Below, piece by piece: positions 22,729-34,799 of a stretch of DNA of 64,000 bases (position 1 is its first letter; each line of letters opens with the position of its first letter). Where the stretch lies: positions 4,208,393 to 4,272,392 of the forward strand of contig NC_068352.1 in NCBI RefSeq assembly GCF_014633365.1, written 5' to 3'. Source of the DNA: Diospyros lotus. Taxonomy: Eukaryota; Streptophyta; Magnoliopsida; Ericales; Ebenaceae. The position numbers and the translations under genes were made by a program. Under the pieces are notes generated by a model that worked only from the letters and a program-made list of their open reading frames with translations, was not told where the DNA came from and did no database searches.

Positions 22729-25700
22729 ATCCTTAATAAATTTAACATTTCAGGTATTGACAATTTTAGGTTTGTAAAAGAGCTTACTGTATAGTCAACA
22801 GAATTTCTGTTAATGACTACTCATAGGTTCAATTTCATAAATTTTATTTTTTGACTATAATGAGACAATTCTAAATATGTAAATGACTTAAAACAATATT
22901 CCATTCTTTCATTAGCTTAAATGGCGTCTAAGGAATAACCCTAGATGGAACTCACTTTAAGGAGCACATTATTGTCCCTAAAACCTCAATTCACAAATAT
23001 AATGAAAAATTATAAAGTTGTTTAGTAAACTCTTTTACCTCAAGTAACACTCTACGAGGTGGTATTTATTTTATACTCAACAACTTTACCTTATTCTTTA
23101 ATTAGTTGAACCCAACTTTTATCCCAAATATTCAAAGTATTTTCTTACTCTTCCTCACACATTTATAGGTCTTGTTGGTCTACTTTAACTTTATGTAATC
23201 TCCAAATATCAAAGATATTCTATAATTTTCTTTATGGAGATATGTCACAATCTCAATTATAAAGTTGTTTAGTAAACTCTATAATTTTCTATAAGGAAAT
23301 CTCATCTTTTATACTACATTTGATGTCAATATCATGTAAGGTTAAAAGATTATGAAAAATCCAAAACTCGATATAAAACCAATAAATGAGCCCCCCAAAC
23401 CAACTATAGTCTTTAATAAAAAGTTTTGGACTTGCAAAAGCAAATTCGAAATCTAATATTGTCACTATTGAAAAGAAACCAAATTCTCAACAATATTTTC
23501 AAAGGCCCAAAATATTTTTCAAAACAAATTTTTTTATTTTCTAAAGCATCTATGTACAAATGCATATCCCATTTCAAAACTAGATGCCTTAGTCATTTCC
23601 CATCTATTTCCTTAGGCTTAGAAAACCTAACATGACATCGACAATGTGAATTGTATTAATTAACTAATTATTGCGATGTATGTCAATAATTTAGAATCAT
23701 AATACACAATAAGTATGAAATTACTTTTGAGTCATTCCTTATGTGTTTCATGTCTTGATGATGAAGAATATATCTTTATTGCCATAATACTTGAGTGACA
23801 TACTTTATTATTCATTCATTGTAACATCAAAACTTTCTTTATTTTCATATTTCAACCTCTTGATCACTTCTTAAACACATAATTAGAAGTAAATTGATGG
23901 ACCATATTACTTTACGTGTGTTTTAGAAGATCCTTAATTGTCCATATATAGTCCATAGGAAGAGGGCTGAATATGAAATTGATAACTAATGACTCCGATT
24001 TCTCAATCTTAGGGACCTAAATTGAACTGTAATGTCTCTTATTTCTATGATACACACTTCCTAGATTGCACTTAATGCCTAATTTTCTGTTTATTATATA
24101 TAGTGTTTGCAAATGCCTTATAAGAACTAACAAATTAACCATATGTAGTCCTTTAATTTCTTTATCAAAATGTGGCACTACAATATAGGCCTTTCACGGC
24201 GTTTCAATTGGCTGCCAAAGGGTTAAAAAAACTGCCACTAATAACATTTGCGACATTTTCTCTTTTTGACACCAATACCTCATTCGTAATTTTGTTGTGA
24301 CACTTCAAGAAATGCTGCAAATTTTTAGTCGCAAATTGATTTGTCGTTAAAACAAAAAAAATGTCCTTTGATGAATATGGGTATAAATGATGCGTTTAGT
24401 GGCATTTTGCTAATGGTCATTAATTTTCTAGCACTTTCAATTTCACTGCTAATAGAGTACATTTGTGGCCATTTTATAAACGTCGCTAAAACCTTTTTGC
24501 TTAACGGCATTTATAAAATGCCACAATGATGAAAGTTTTTGTGGTGATTTAAATAAATTTATTTAAAGGAGTTTCATTAAATAAAGCAAACAAAGTTTAA
24601 AACTTTATTAATTGCCACATAACTTTATAGAAAAATTGGAAATTTATTTTAAAATCAAGGCCAAACCAATAAATAAACTTTATTTTCACAAAATCTCTTT
24701 TGTCGCCTTTACTCTAATAATTTAAACGGAATTCTAGAAATTAAGTAATAAATATAAAGTATCACACCGAATGTAATCTAAATCGAATCCAATTGACATG
24801 CAATAATTGAGAAATTAATGTCAAAATCAAGTTTAAACAATTAAAACAAACTAACAAGAATTGCGAGAAATTTAAGGTAAGAAAAAAATAAAATTAAATA
24901 ACAATATTCAATCCAACCACTTTCACGCTCAGATCACCTATTAGTTCATCATAAGAAAAAACCAAAAAATGCCAAACCTTAGTTGTCGCTTTGTTTTCTT
25001 TAGCATCCCAATTTGCCGGATTAGTTTTCTTAGTGATCAAAAAACCCTCAAATATTTCTCTGTCTCTTCCTTTTCTCTAGCTATTTCTCGTTAGTGCATC
25101 CAAAATTGAAGAAACCTGAACTTTTATAGCCAAGTTTGGTAACCTCACACCACTATTGCATCACTAGTCGAATGTAGAGCATGGTTGAAGCACAAAAAGA
25201 TCAACACTATGGAAGAGATCTTTGAGGAGTTGTGAGAGTTGTCATCAAAGAGTTGTAGAAGAAGCCCTCAAGGTGTTGTAAGAATGGTCCTTAGGGAGTC
25301 ATCCTGGAAAGCTAAAAGTGGTCCTATGGAGTTGCAAGGAGTCATCTTGAGGAGATGTGAGTGGTCATAGGGAATTGAAAGGAGTCATCAAAAGGAATAT
25401 GCTTGTTTGAGAGAAGATCTTATTAAGGGATTAGGTGCTTCTACTGGATTGAAATATAGTTAGAAGACACACAAAAAATAATCTCACGTGAACCTTTTGA
25501 TACTTAAGTCAATCCTCATGTTAAAATAAATAGGCTAATAACAAACAAGTTAGGTGAAAAAGATATTTATAGTGAGAATTTAAGTTAGAATTTTAAGTTT
25601 AAGATTAGAATCTTATAAATAAGGGGTATAAACCCCTATTTATACCCTATAGTGAGGGGAGGAGGAAAAGTGGTTGGACACGTGTCACAATCTCCTTATC

Positions 25701-25824
25701 ATGCATGAAGAGTGAATTAGTCTAGTAGGTTAAACATGGATAAGGCCAAATTGCTTATCAAGGCATATGCAATGTCGTACTAGAGAAGTCGATAGGAGAT
25801 GCACTTAATGTGGGCTTGTGCAAG
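22729..25824. other. AT-rich repeat debris without a recognised gene
   Basis: Decayed sequence, some of it like 17180-18327. At about 24170-24540 words such as gccacta, gtggcattt and a cactacaa start recall CACTA subterminal repeats, but no matching right end was found. No open frame is recognisable. Confidence 0.45.
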
Positions 25825-26035
25825 ACAAGTTCCGCATGTAGAGTTGTGCGGTACAATGTCCCGTGTTTATACTATTCATAACAATGTCTCGTGCTTAAGT
25901 TGTCTCGGACAATGTCCCATGCTTATGCCTTGTGTATGCAATGTTTGGAACAATGTACTGCACACGAGGTTGTGTGAGACAATGTCTCGTGTTTGCAATG
26001 TTCAGGACAATGTCTTATATGCGGGGTTATAATAT
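25825..26035 (+). repeat. About 28-bp minisatellite
   Basis: The core acaatgtc.cgtg recurs at 25853, 25881, 25909, 25950, 25979 and 26007, i.e. spacings of 28, 28, 41, 29 and 28 bp. Unit text is roughly gttgtctcgg + acaatgtcccgtgctta. One unit carries a 13-bp expansion. The open frames through it are repeat artefacts. Confidence 0.85.
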
Positions 26036-26454
26036 GGGATACTCTTGCACCTACATTTTTGTGTGTCTGGCGCAATGGTCCAATTAATTTTGGGTTCGTG
26101 TCTTGAGTATGCATGCTGAGGTGGTTGTTAACTAGATCTGGTACAACAACTGACACACCGACATTAATTAAAATTTATCTCGAATTGTATTTAATTCATG
26201 CAATTTAGTTATCATAAAACAAAATTCGTTTGAAATTTAAAGCGATTTTTTTAAGTGTTATAGCGGTGGCAGCAATTGCAGCTGCATGCGACAGACGTCG
26301 ATGAGGCAATACGGAATGGAGACGAGGTGGTGCAGTGACAATGGTGGTCCATGCTCGGGCTAGTGGGTTTGGGGACATGGATGAAACTTTTTTGTTTATT
26401 CAGGGCACAATAGTCTTTTTATTGGTCGACTCTAGCGTTTCTCAAGTTATTTAA
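26036..26454. other. Intergenic stretch, nothing recognised
   Basis: Moderate GC with no clear coding sequence; a Harbinger-like element begins immediately after. Confidence 0.5.
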
Positions 26455-27336
26455 GGGCTAGTTTGGCTAGACAGTTTGACTACTTATAAGTTGGTATGTA
26501 GTTTTTAAGCTATTTAACTTATTTAATTTAAGTATTTGGCCAAGAGCATTTAAGCTACTTAGCTTAGATTCTTTTACACCAGCTTTTTGCAAAAGTTGGT
26601 TGGAGATAACTTTTGCAAAAAATTGCTATAAAATAAGCTGTATTGACCAATGATTTTATCATATTACCCTCATATATTTTGCTAATTTTCAGCCATCTTC
26701 TTCAACCTCTTGCCTCTCCACCTCCAGCCGCCAGTCGCCCCAGCCTTTTCGCCCGCCACCGTTGGCCATCGCCGTCGCCCCCCACTGTCCGGCCATCTCC
26801 TCCCCATTGTCGTCTCCACCCACATCGCCCGCCATTGGCAACATCCGCCTATCGCATCGTTGGCCGATGCTCCCTATTGAGTTGCCGGTCACTGCTCCCA
26901 TTGCGTCGCTGGTCGCTGCTCCCATTGCCCATCCGTTGCCTTCATCTCCTCTGATTTTGCTTCTCCTCTCTACTGTCATGGTCAATCAAACTATGTATAC
27001 ATATATTTATATAACACTATTATATATATAGTAATAGAGGTATATATATAATATATATAATAATTTATATTAATATATTTTTAATAATTATATAAAATTT
27101 ATTAATATTTAATGATAAAATTTTATATTATTTAATAACATATTTATTTTTATCTTTTTATAAGTTGTAATAAGTTATTAGCTCTTTTAAGTCAAATACA
27201 TAATTATTAATTGATAGCTTAAAAACATATTTATTCAAATATATTATCTGTTTAAATGATATTCAACTTAAATGCTATTAATAACTTAGAAAGCACCTAA
27301 CTTTAAAAGCTTAAAAAAAAACAAGGATAGCCAAAC
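26455..27336 (+). mobile_element. Harbinger/Tourist-like non-autonomous element, copy C
   Basis: It starts GGGCTAGTTTGGC after a TAA (26452-26454) and ends GCCAAAC before a TAA (27337-27339). The right end lacks about five terminal bases relative to the family. The AT-rich right half (27050-27330) matches copy B at 27890-28140. The core (about 26690-26960) is C-rich with cgccgtcgcc-type words that create Pro/Ser/Arg-rich open frames. There is no transposase. Confidence 0.7.
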
Positions 27337-27339
27337 TAA

Positions 27340-28165
27340 GAGGCTATTTGGCTTAGCGGTTTGACCGCTTTTAAGTTGCTTATGTAACGTATACACTATA
27401 TAGCGTTTTATTATTATGTGTTTGGCAATAACAATCAGCTAAAAAGCTGTGTAGTTTAAAAGCTATTGTAATAGCGTTTTACAAAAGCTGATGCCCTCCA
27501 GCTTTGGCAAAAAACGCTATACAGTTGACCGACAGAAATACTGTTCTGCCCTCAAGTTCATCTTCTTCTCTTCCTTTGCTCTCCTCCCTTCATCTTCCCT
27601 TTGCTTCTGGCCATTACTGCCGCTGTCGCTGGGCTGCTGCCGTTGCCCCTCGCTTCGATTTGCCGTCGTCCAGTTGGGCTGCCGTCGTCGCCCCTTCCCC
27701 AAATCCGCCATTGGCCGTTGTTCTTGCTATTCTTTGGCCGCTGTTCTTCTCGCGCAAGTGCGGCATATATATATATATATTATATGTTATATATCCGTTG
27801 TTCTTGCTGTTCTTCGGTCATGACATATATATATATTATATGTTATATGTATATATATATATAACACAAAATAATATATATTATTATTATATATAATATA
27901 TAGTAATATTGTATTAATAGATTTTTAATAATTATATATAATTTATTAATATTTAATAATAAAATTTTACATCATGTCTATTTTAGTTTTTTTGTCAAAT
28001 TTTAATAACTTATTAGTTCTTTTAAATTAAACACATAAATATTAATTAACAGCTTAAAAACATATTTTTCTAAACACATTATTAACTTAAACACTACACA
28101 ACTTTTATACTAAGATCTACCCACTTAAAAAAGCTCTACTAAAAAGGGGCAAGCGAAACAGCCTC
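27340..28165 (+). mobile_element. Harbinger/Tourist-like non-autonomous element, copy B
   Basis: Ends GAGGCTATTTGGC and GCGAAACAGCCTC are imperfect inverted repeats; the flanks are TAA (27337-27339) and TGA (28166-28168), one mutation from a TAA duplication. The interior has a GC-rich core at about 27540-27760 and an AT-rich half shared with copies A and C. It shares its left TAA with copy C, so the two abut. Its right end is 80 bp before the ATG of the FRIGIDA-like gene, so it supplies that gene's proximal promoter or leader. Confidence 0.78.
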
Positions 28166-28245
28166 TGAACCGCACAGGGAAGGAGCTTCATCAGTACGTC
28201 TCTGGAAACCTAGGGTTTCTGAGTTCCCTTCCCATCCCAGTGACA

Positions 28246-31200
28246 ATGACGACAATGAAGACAATCGAGGCCGCTCTGAAACTGGTCGACGTCAAGAAGA
28301 AGAATCTCCAGAAAGCCTTCGAAGACCTCCAAGCCCACTCATCTTCTCTCTCTTCCTTCAACCTCTCATGGTCCGACCTCGACTCCTACTTCACCTCCAT
28401 CCACTACTCGCTCCAGCAAAAATTCGACCTCCTCCAATCCCAAGGACCCCAACCCGAACCCAAGCCCGTCGCCGAGGACTCGTCCGGGTTGGCCGCCGGC
28501 GTGGCCCGGCCGGAGTTGCGATCTCTATGCGAGGCCATGGACGGGCTGGGCTTAAGGAAGTACTTGCTCGAGCAGCCGTCCAAGGATCGGGCGGCCCTCC
28601 GGGACGAGTTGCCGTCTGCGATGCAGTGCGCGCCAGACGCGGCGGCGATGGTTCTTGAAGCGATAGGGGGTTTCTACGCGGCCGATTCCAAGGGCGATAA
28701 GGGCACGGAGTTGATCGCCTTGAGGAGGACTTGCGTGATGTTGTTGGAGGCGTTGATGGGGTCTAGGGTTCTTGTTGGGGATGAGGCGAAGGAGAGGGCG
28801 AGGATTTTGGCGGCGGAGTGGAAGGGGAAGGTGAAAGTTGAGGAGGACAAGCCGGTGGAGGCCTTAGCATTTCTGAATCTTCTGGCGGCTTATGGCTTGG
28901 TGGATGAATTTAGTGTGGAGGAGCTTGTTGATTTTGCTGTTGTTTCTGCGAGGTTCCCGCAAGCTATCGAATTGTGCAGGGTACTTCGTTTTGGTGACAG
29001 GATATCTGGTGAGGCTCTTGACTTGATTTGGCTCCGATTTGAACTAGTGTTCTCAACCTATAAAATAACTTGAAGAATATATTTTTCCTTCCATATACTG
29101 GAAACAATTCATTGTTCGTGTCTTTTTATGGCTGTCTTCTCTTGCACTGTAGGTTTGATTGATTCTGCATATTTTCATTATAATGTCTTCGAGTTTATTA
29201 GTGGTTGGAGAACTTGCATTTTACTTAAGAATATAATGATATTATTTTCTCTCAACAAGTCACAACACTGTCTTGTCTCTTCTTGAGGTGAAATGTTTCT
29301 ATGCAATATGAACGCTGATCCTTAAAGGAGGAAAAGACTTGGTTGGTGAAATTATATTCCCAGTGTGTCAGTTAAGTGCATCAACCAAATTATATTTTGC
29401 ATTTGTGCTCATTCAGGATCTGTTTGACATATAATTAATCTAGATGATTAAGTCATGTTATATGGACTTAGGTACAGGTGCTGGATGCAGGTATGTGTCC
29501 AAGGGCAAGAGGACATCAGTAAACTTTTAGAATTCAAAATATCTGATTTATTTATTTCATCTAGAGTTTTATTTATAAACTGCTGTATGACTTTCTATTT
29601 GTAAACTAAGATATAGAATTTCATTTAGATATCTATGCATGGTTCATTATTCTTGCTTGTTTCTTCTTCTACAATGAGTTTCTTCTACATTTTTTTTTTC
29701 TCAACTATCCTTTAAGAACATTTCAGTGTCAAATATCATTTGGACTTTTTGTAGCTCCATATTGTAATTGTCCAATGGCCAAAATCACACCTTGTAGCTT
29801 ATGCTGAAAATGTTATTTTAGAACCTGTTTTCAAACAATCAGTACCTTGCTTTTTTTAACTTTTAGCAAAACCACCATCTTTTAGTTTTCATTTGGAAAT
29901 AGACAAGAGATAGGCTTGTGACTACTGTATATGTTGCCTTTACTTTGTAATGGAGGAATAAAATCATAGTTGTCATAGGTGATTCTCGCCTAGGCACGAG
30001 GCTCACACAGGCAAACCTCATCACCACTGAGGCACAGCACCATGCTTGAGGCGCTGCCTGGTCACACATGCAAGGCACTAGGCTCAAGGAGCATGAGGCG
30101 CATTCCTTGTATATATAAGTGTATTAAAACCCTATTTCTTGTCCATTTGTCATCTTAAATCTTATCTCTTGTTGATTTGATTGCATATTCTTGTATATCA
30201 GTGAAAGGCAAACCTAGCAGTGTGAGCCGGAGGCTTGTTGGGTCTCCCACTCACCAGGATCTTTTGGCAGTGATGTCCACTCGCTAGAGAACTACTCATG
30301 TCTGCATTCTGCTTCATTTTTATTTCTTTCTTCTAATTATTTTGCAATTTAGAAGAAACTAATTCTATGTTGTAATTGTTTTTCGTTGTGTTCTACTCTA
30401 ATTTTCTTTCTTCTAATTTCTGTTGCAATTTAGAAAAAACTAATTGCTAAGAAACAAATGTTTCCATTGTGTGATCTACTGGTTTTCTCTCTCTCTCTCT
30501 CTCTCTCTCTTCTCTAATTTCTTTTTCAATTTAAATAAATGAATTGTTTTTCTATAACTTTTTGTGTTGTGTGTTCTGCTGTAACTTTTTTTTTTTTTTT
30601 TATTTCTTCTAATTGCAAAAAAAAAAAATTATAAGAAACTAATTGTTTTCCAGTAATTGTTTTTTACAGTGTTTTCTACTATAATTTTTTCTTTTCTCTA
30701 ATCTCTTTTGCACTTGGAAGAAACTAATTGCAAAAGAAACTAATCGTGTTTTTTTCAATAATATTATAATATTAGTTGTTATTATAGGTTGGTTAGTTGT
30801 CATTTATGATTTTATGAATTTGCATCTAACTTGTTATAGGTACATATTAAAAAGAATAGTGTACAAGTATTTTATAAGCATTTTGAATAAATGTGTGCCT
30901 CATGTACCTAAGACTTGCGCTTCACCTTGCACCTTTGACAACTATGAATAAAGGTTGGGTTAGTGCATTTCTTTTTTGTTAATGGAGTAATTGATGCTCA
31001 TTTGACTAATCTTAGCAATCTTTCCACACCTGGTATTTTCGCCAAGTAATAGTAAGGGTTTGACCTTTCTTGCTCTAGTAACTGGCAACCTACTTGGAAG
31101 CAAGAAGAATGGCATCCTTAATTGACCTCTTAGCTCTGGAAAGTGAGGATTCTCTGAAGTTCTTCTATGTGTTAGATGAACTCCATGACTATTTGCAATT

Positions 31201-34200
31201 AGACAGGATGCATGTTTGAACCCTCTTGAATTCTAAGGTGGCTATGTATGATAAACCCTATGCTTTAATTAGGTGTGTAGCCTTTGGTCATTGTAACAAG
31301 TATCTTGTTAGTACTGTCAAATGTCTTGCTTGACCTCCCTGTAGATTGATTCAGTTAGGATCTGACTCGTATAATTAGAAATTGATTCGATTTTGAGAGC
31401 AATCAAAGTAATGTTTTCTCAAATCATGAGTTAGACATCAAGTTTTATGGTTGGTTTCTTTGATTGTATATATTGCTGTAGAAAAGGAAAACATCAAGGT
31501 TGGTTTCTTTGTTTTGGAAGATCTATGCTTATTTAAAAGGGAAAATATTGACCCCTGAGAGGTAGATTGTTGCAAGAATCTTAGGAAGTTGGCTTTCAAG
31601 TTTGTCACATTCCAAGGGAATTATCCTAGTGAATCCTTGATGCTTATGGTGAGAAATATGTACAAACTAGTGTGGTTATTCTAAAAGCCCCAAATTTGTT
31701 AATGTTTGAGAAGGTTCGATGTGGGCTTCACTTGCTTCTTTGGTTATTTATGATAATTTGACCTTGTCCATGCTAGGATCATTCATATTTTTATGTTACT
31801 AACTATTTAAGGTGAGCACCATATCATGTTGGCTATGCATGATGATATGATTTCAATTGATGATGGTAATAGAAAAGGGAGAAACAATATTGAAGGACAA
31901 GCACTTGTTAGACAATCTACTCCACTTGTATAAAGGATCCCGTTGTTTTTGTAAAATTAAGGCTTGGACACCTTGAACCACCTAGTGGGATAAAGGCTTT
32001 TGATTGTTGTTGTTGTTGGCCACTTTGAATGCTAAGGAATCATATGTATCCCTTGGGGATATGGATGTATTTACTGTAGTTCTGAATTATATAGCTTAAA
32101 ATGTGAAAAATGTAAGGCATATTCGTTAGTTTGATGCATGTATGTGTAGGGTTGGAAATGGGTAGGGTATAAGCAGGGGCGACGACTACCTGATCCCAAC
32201 CCTATAAATCATCCCATTTAATCCTAACACACTACTAGCAACCCTGCCTCTGGCTTCCTGACCCGATTTACCTGGCTGTAATCCATTAATTGCCTGTTTA
32301 ACCACTGCTGGCAAAATCCACCTGCCTCTCTCAGAGCATTTGTCTCCAAGAGTATCAAATTTTACCTTATTCCTTCAATTTCTCATTTTACCCTGTTGAA
32401 AGTAAAATTAATAATTTAAAAGATAACATTGACCCTCTATCTATTAGTTTAAGCTTTTAGATGAGGTGATGGTTTACAATTCAATACACCCCTTGTTAAT
32501 TCCAAACCAGTTTAGCTTATAGTTTAAAAATATGAAACAATTATATCACCTAATATTTTCAAGTGATACATAATTACCAAAAATTCATAAAATACTTAAT
32601 TCAAAAATCATCATATTTTAAATTAATCATCATATTTATCTTTAATAATTTCTTAATATCATTGATTTTATGTAAAACTCATTTCTTAATATCATTGATT
32701 TTATGTAAAACTACTGTTTACTATTTATCCAGACATTGATAGAAAGGGAATTTTCTTCATTTGTATGATTTTACTGTACATGGCCGGAATATATATACAT
32801 ACAAGGTGATTCCAAATCACATCCCTAACAGATTTTGATCTCCTAAGAATCATCAATCAATTAAAAATGGAAACAAAGAAAGTCAAAAAAGCTGTAAATC
32901 CTCCTAACTGTACATAGCCTAAAATGGAGCAGATTTTCAGATTTAAATACTGAGATATTTGATCATCAACAACAACTAAATTGAAATATAAATATTAATA
33001 CAAATTGGAACTCGCACCTTAAGTCTACATATGAAAAACAAAAGCTATAACTTATAATAATATTTTTCATATCAAAATCTCTTGATGACAAAATCTTCCC
33101 AGTTTCATTGTATCCAGAGAAGGAATGCCAGGTTCTGGACTTGAGCAAGTGGGTTAACATTGAGTGACCCCAAACCTGAGAGAGTGGGGTCAAGATCGAG
33201 GAACCGTGGACCTGGGTGAGTGGGTACCTACAATGATTTATGACTTTGTCTTATTATTAGGCATATTCTTGTAAATCTCAGAAGCAGCTTCTTCTGAAAT
33301 TAGAATAAAAGAAAATACTTAATTTGAGGTGCAGAGATTTGATAGTAGGCATCTAAAATGATTTATGGCTTAACCATTGCCATTAGGGATATTCTTCTAA
33401 ATTTTATGAGCAGCTTCTTCAAATTAGCGGAACACGTACTGAATTTCACATGCAGACTTGTCCATAGGTATGCAATTTGGACTTTCCTACAAACAGAAAA
33501 ATACAAGGAATCAAACCAGAACCTTTGTTTTTTCTATTTTAACTGTAAAGTCTTGCCCCTTACTTGTCTTGCTATCTAGTGGCGGTTAGCAAAATTGAAA
33601 TATTGTTACAATGGTGGTTTGAGGGTGCTCCCTGCTGTGATTGGTTCTTCTCTTTTGACTTGGATCCATTTTCAGCTTAACCAATTTGTCAGTTTAAGGG
33701 TGTTAAAACACCTGCACTTCTTTTTTAAGATTGTTTAGAAGCCCTTTGCTTTTTAGTGTTCTGAGAGTGTTGTAATCTGAGTTCTCAAGTAATGAGAGAA
33801 CATTTTGAAACCATTAGCGCCATTTCTCTATTTTATAGAGAGAAAATATTGAGTATTTGTACACATTATATGTTCAAATCAGCTTATTGAAGCTATTTGT
33901 TTTGTTACAGATCTTATCCCAAAACTCCTTAGCAAGGGCAAACATCTTCCGGCAATCAAATTTATTTTTTATTTCGAGCTTGCAGACAAGTTCCCAGCAG
34001 TACCCATCTTAAAAGAATATGTTGAATTGTCCAAGCAGCAGGCTCAGGAAATTCGGAAGGGTGGAAAGAACTCACGCAAATCACAGGTAATGTTGCATTT
34101 CCATCTATTATTGTGAAGGTACTGATTTTCAAAGTTCACATTAAATAGCTTCCTGTGTGATTACAAAATACTGATTTCTAATTTAAAGTTAAATAGGTTC

Positions 34201-34799
34201 CTGTTTGATTTTATTTTTTCTTTTACATTCTCCTGCAGAATGAGGCCATAAGCAAAGAAATAACTGCATTGAGATCTGTTATCAAAATCATCGAGGATCA
34301 GAAACTTGAATCTGAGTATCCAAAGGGGATCCTTATGGAACGCATTGCGACACTAGAGAAGGAGAAAGCAGACAAAAAAAATTCTATAGTAGTCCCTCTT
34401 CCCAAGACTCGGCAACAATCAAAGGCACAGAAGCTGAGTGGTGGCAAGCGTCCTCGAACTTCACCAGCGGTTCCTTCTGCAGCTCCTCCTGCTGTACGAT
34501 ATGCAGGTTCATCTGTTGGCATTGCAGGGTCTGCTCTTGATTCTGCCCCATATCTAAGCTCAGTTGGTGGCTTGGAGGGTTCCTTTCATTCGGCTGCCCT
34601 ATATGCAGCAGGCTCATCCGGTGGCTTGTATGGTTCAGTAGGAACCCCTTTGGGTATGCATGGCGACTTGACGTCCACTCAGGCCCTTCCATACCCTTTG
34701 AAATCTCATATACCACCATCTGGTTATCTTGATGGGCTAAGTTCCTATAGTGGGTATGGTTTGCCACCACAACATCCTCCAGCCTACCATCCTCAGTAG
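28246..34799 (+). CDS. FRL1: FRIGIDA-like protein (FRL1/FRL2 type)
   Basis: Three exons, 28246-29008, 33911-34086 and 34239-34799, join in frame and encode 499 residues. The family includes Arabidopsis FRIGIDA and FRL1/FRL2, nuclear scaffold proteins that help keep FLC expressed and so delay flowering in the vernalization pathway; other members act elsewhere and the role here is inferred. The N terminus (about 5-65) is a charged, probably coiled-coil segment including KKKNLQKAFEDLQAH, typical of FRL1. The FRIGIDA domain covers about 95-365, with the order PELRSLCEAMD, FLNLLAAYGL, RFPQAIELCR and, in exon 2, a KFIFYFELADKFP segment. A basic KRPR at 383-386 may be a nuclear signal. The tail is Gly/Ser/Tyr-rich. 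The start is the first ATG (28246); an in-frame GTG two codons earlier is ignored. Intron 1 is 4902 bp, unusually long next to the 152-bp second intron. Confidence 0.92.
29965..30946. mobile_element. hAT-like element in FRL intron 1
   Basis: Ends CATAGTTGTCATAGGTG and CACCTTTGACAACTATG form a near-perfect 17-bp inverted repeat starting CA, as in hAT elements. The flanks are aataaaat (left) and aataaagg (right), sharing 6 of 8 bases in line with an 8-bp target duplication. Subterminal gaggc and cgcctaggc words are repeated near the left end. There is no transposase, so it is non-autonomous. A (CT)n tract lies at about 30487-30510. Confidence 0.7.

Noticed and set aside
24170..24540. Second CACTA element
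   Set aside because: Only a cactacaa start and gccacta/gtggcattt words are seen; no right end or target duplication found.
26643..27031. Pro/Ser-rich open frames, also at 27491-27896
   Set aside because: They lie in the GC-rich cores of Harbinger-like elements and run into AT microsatellites.
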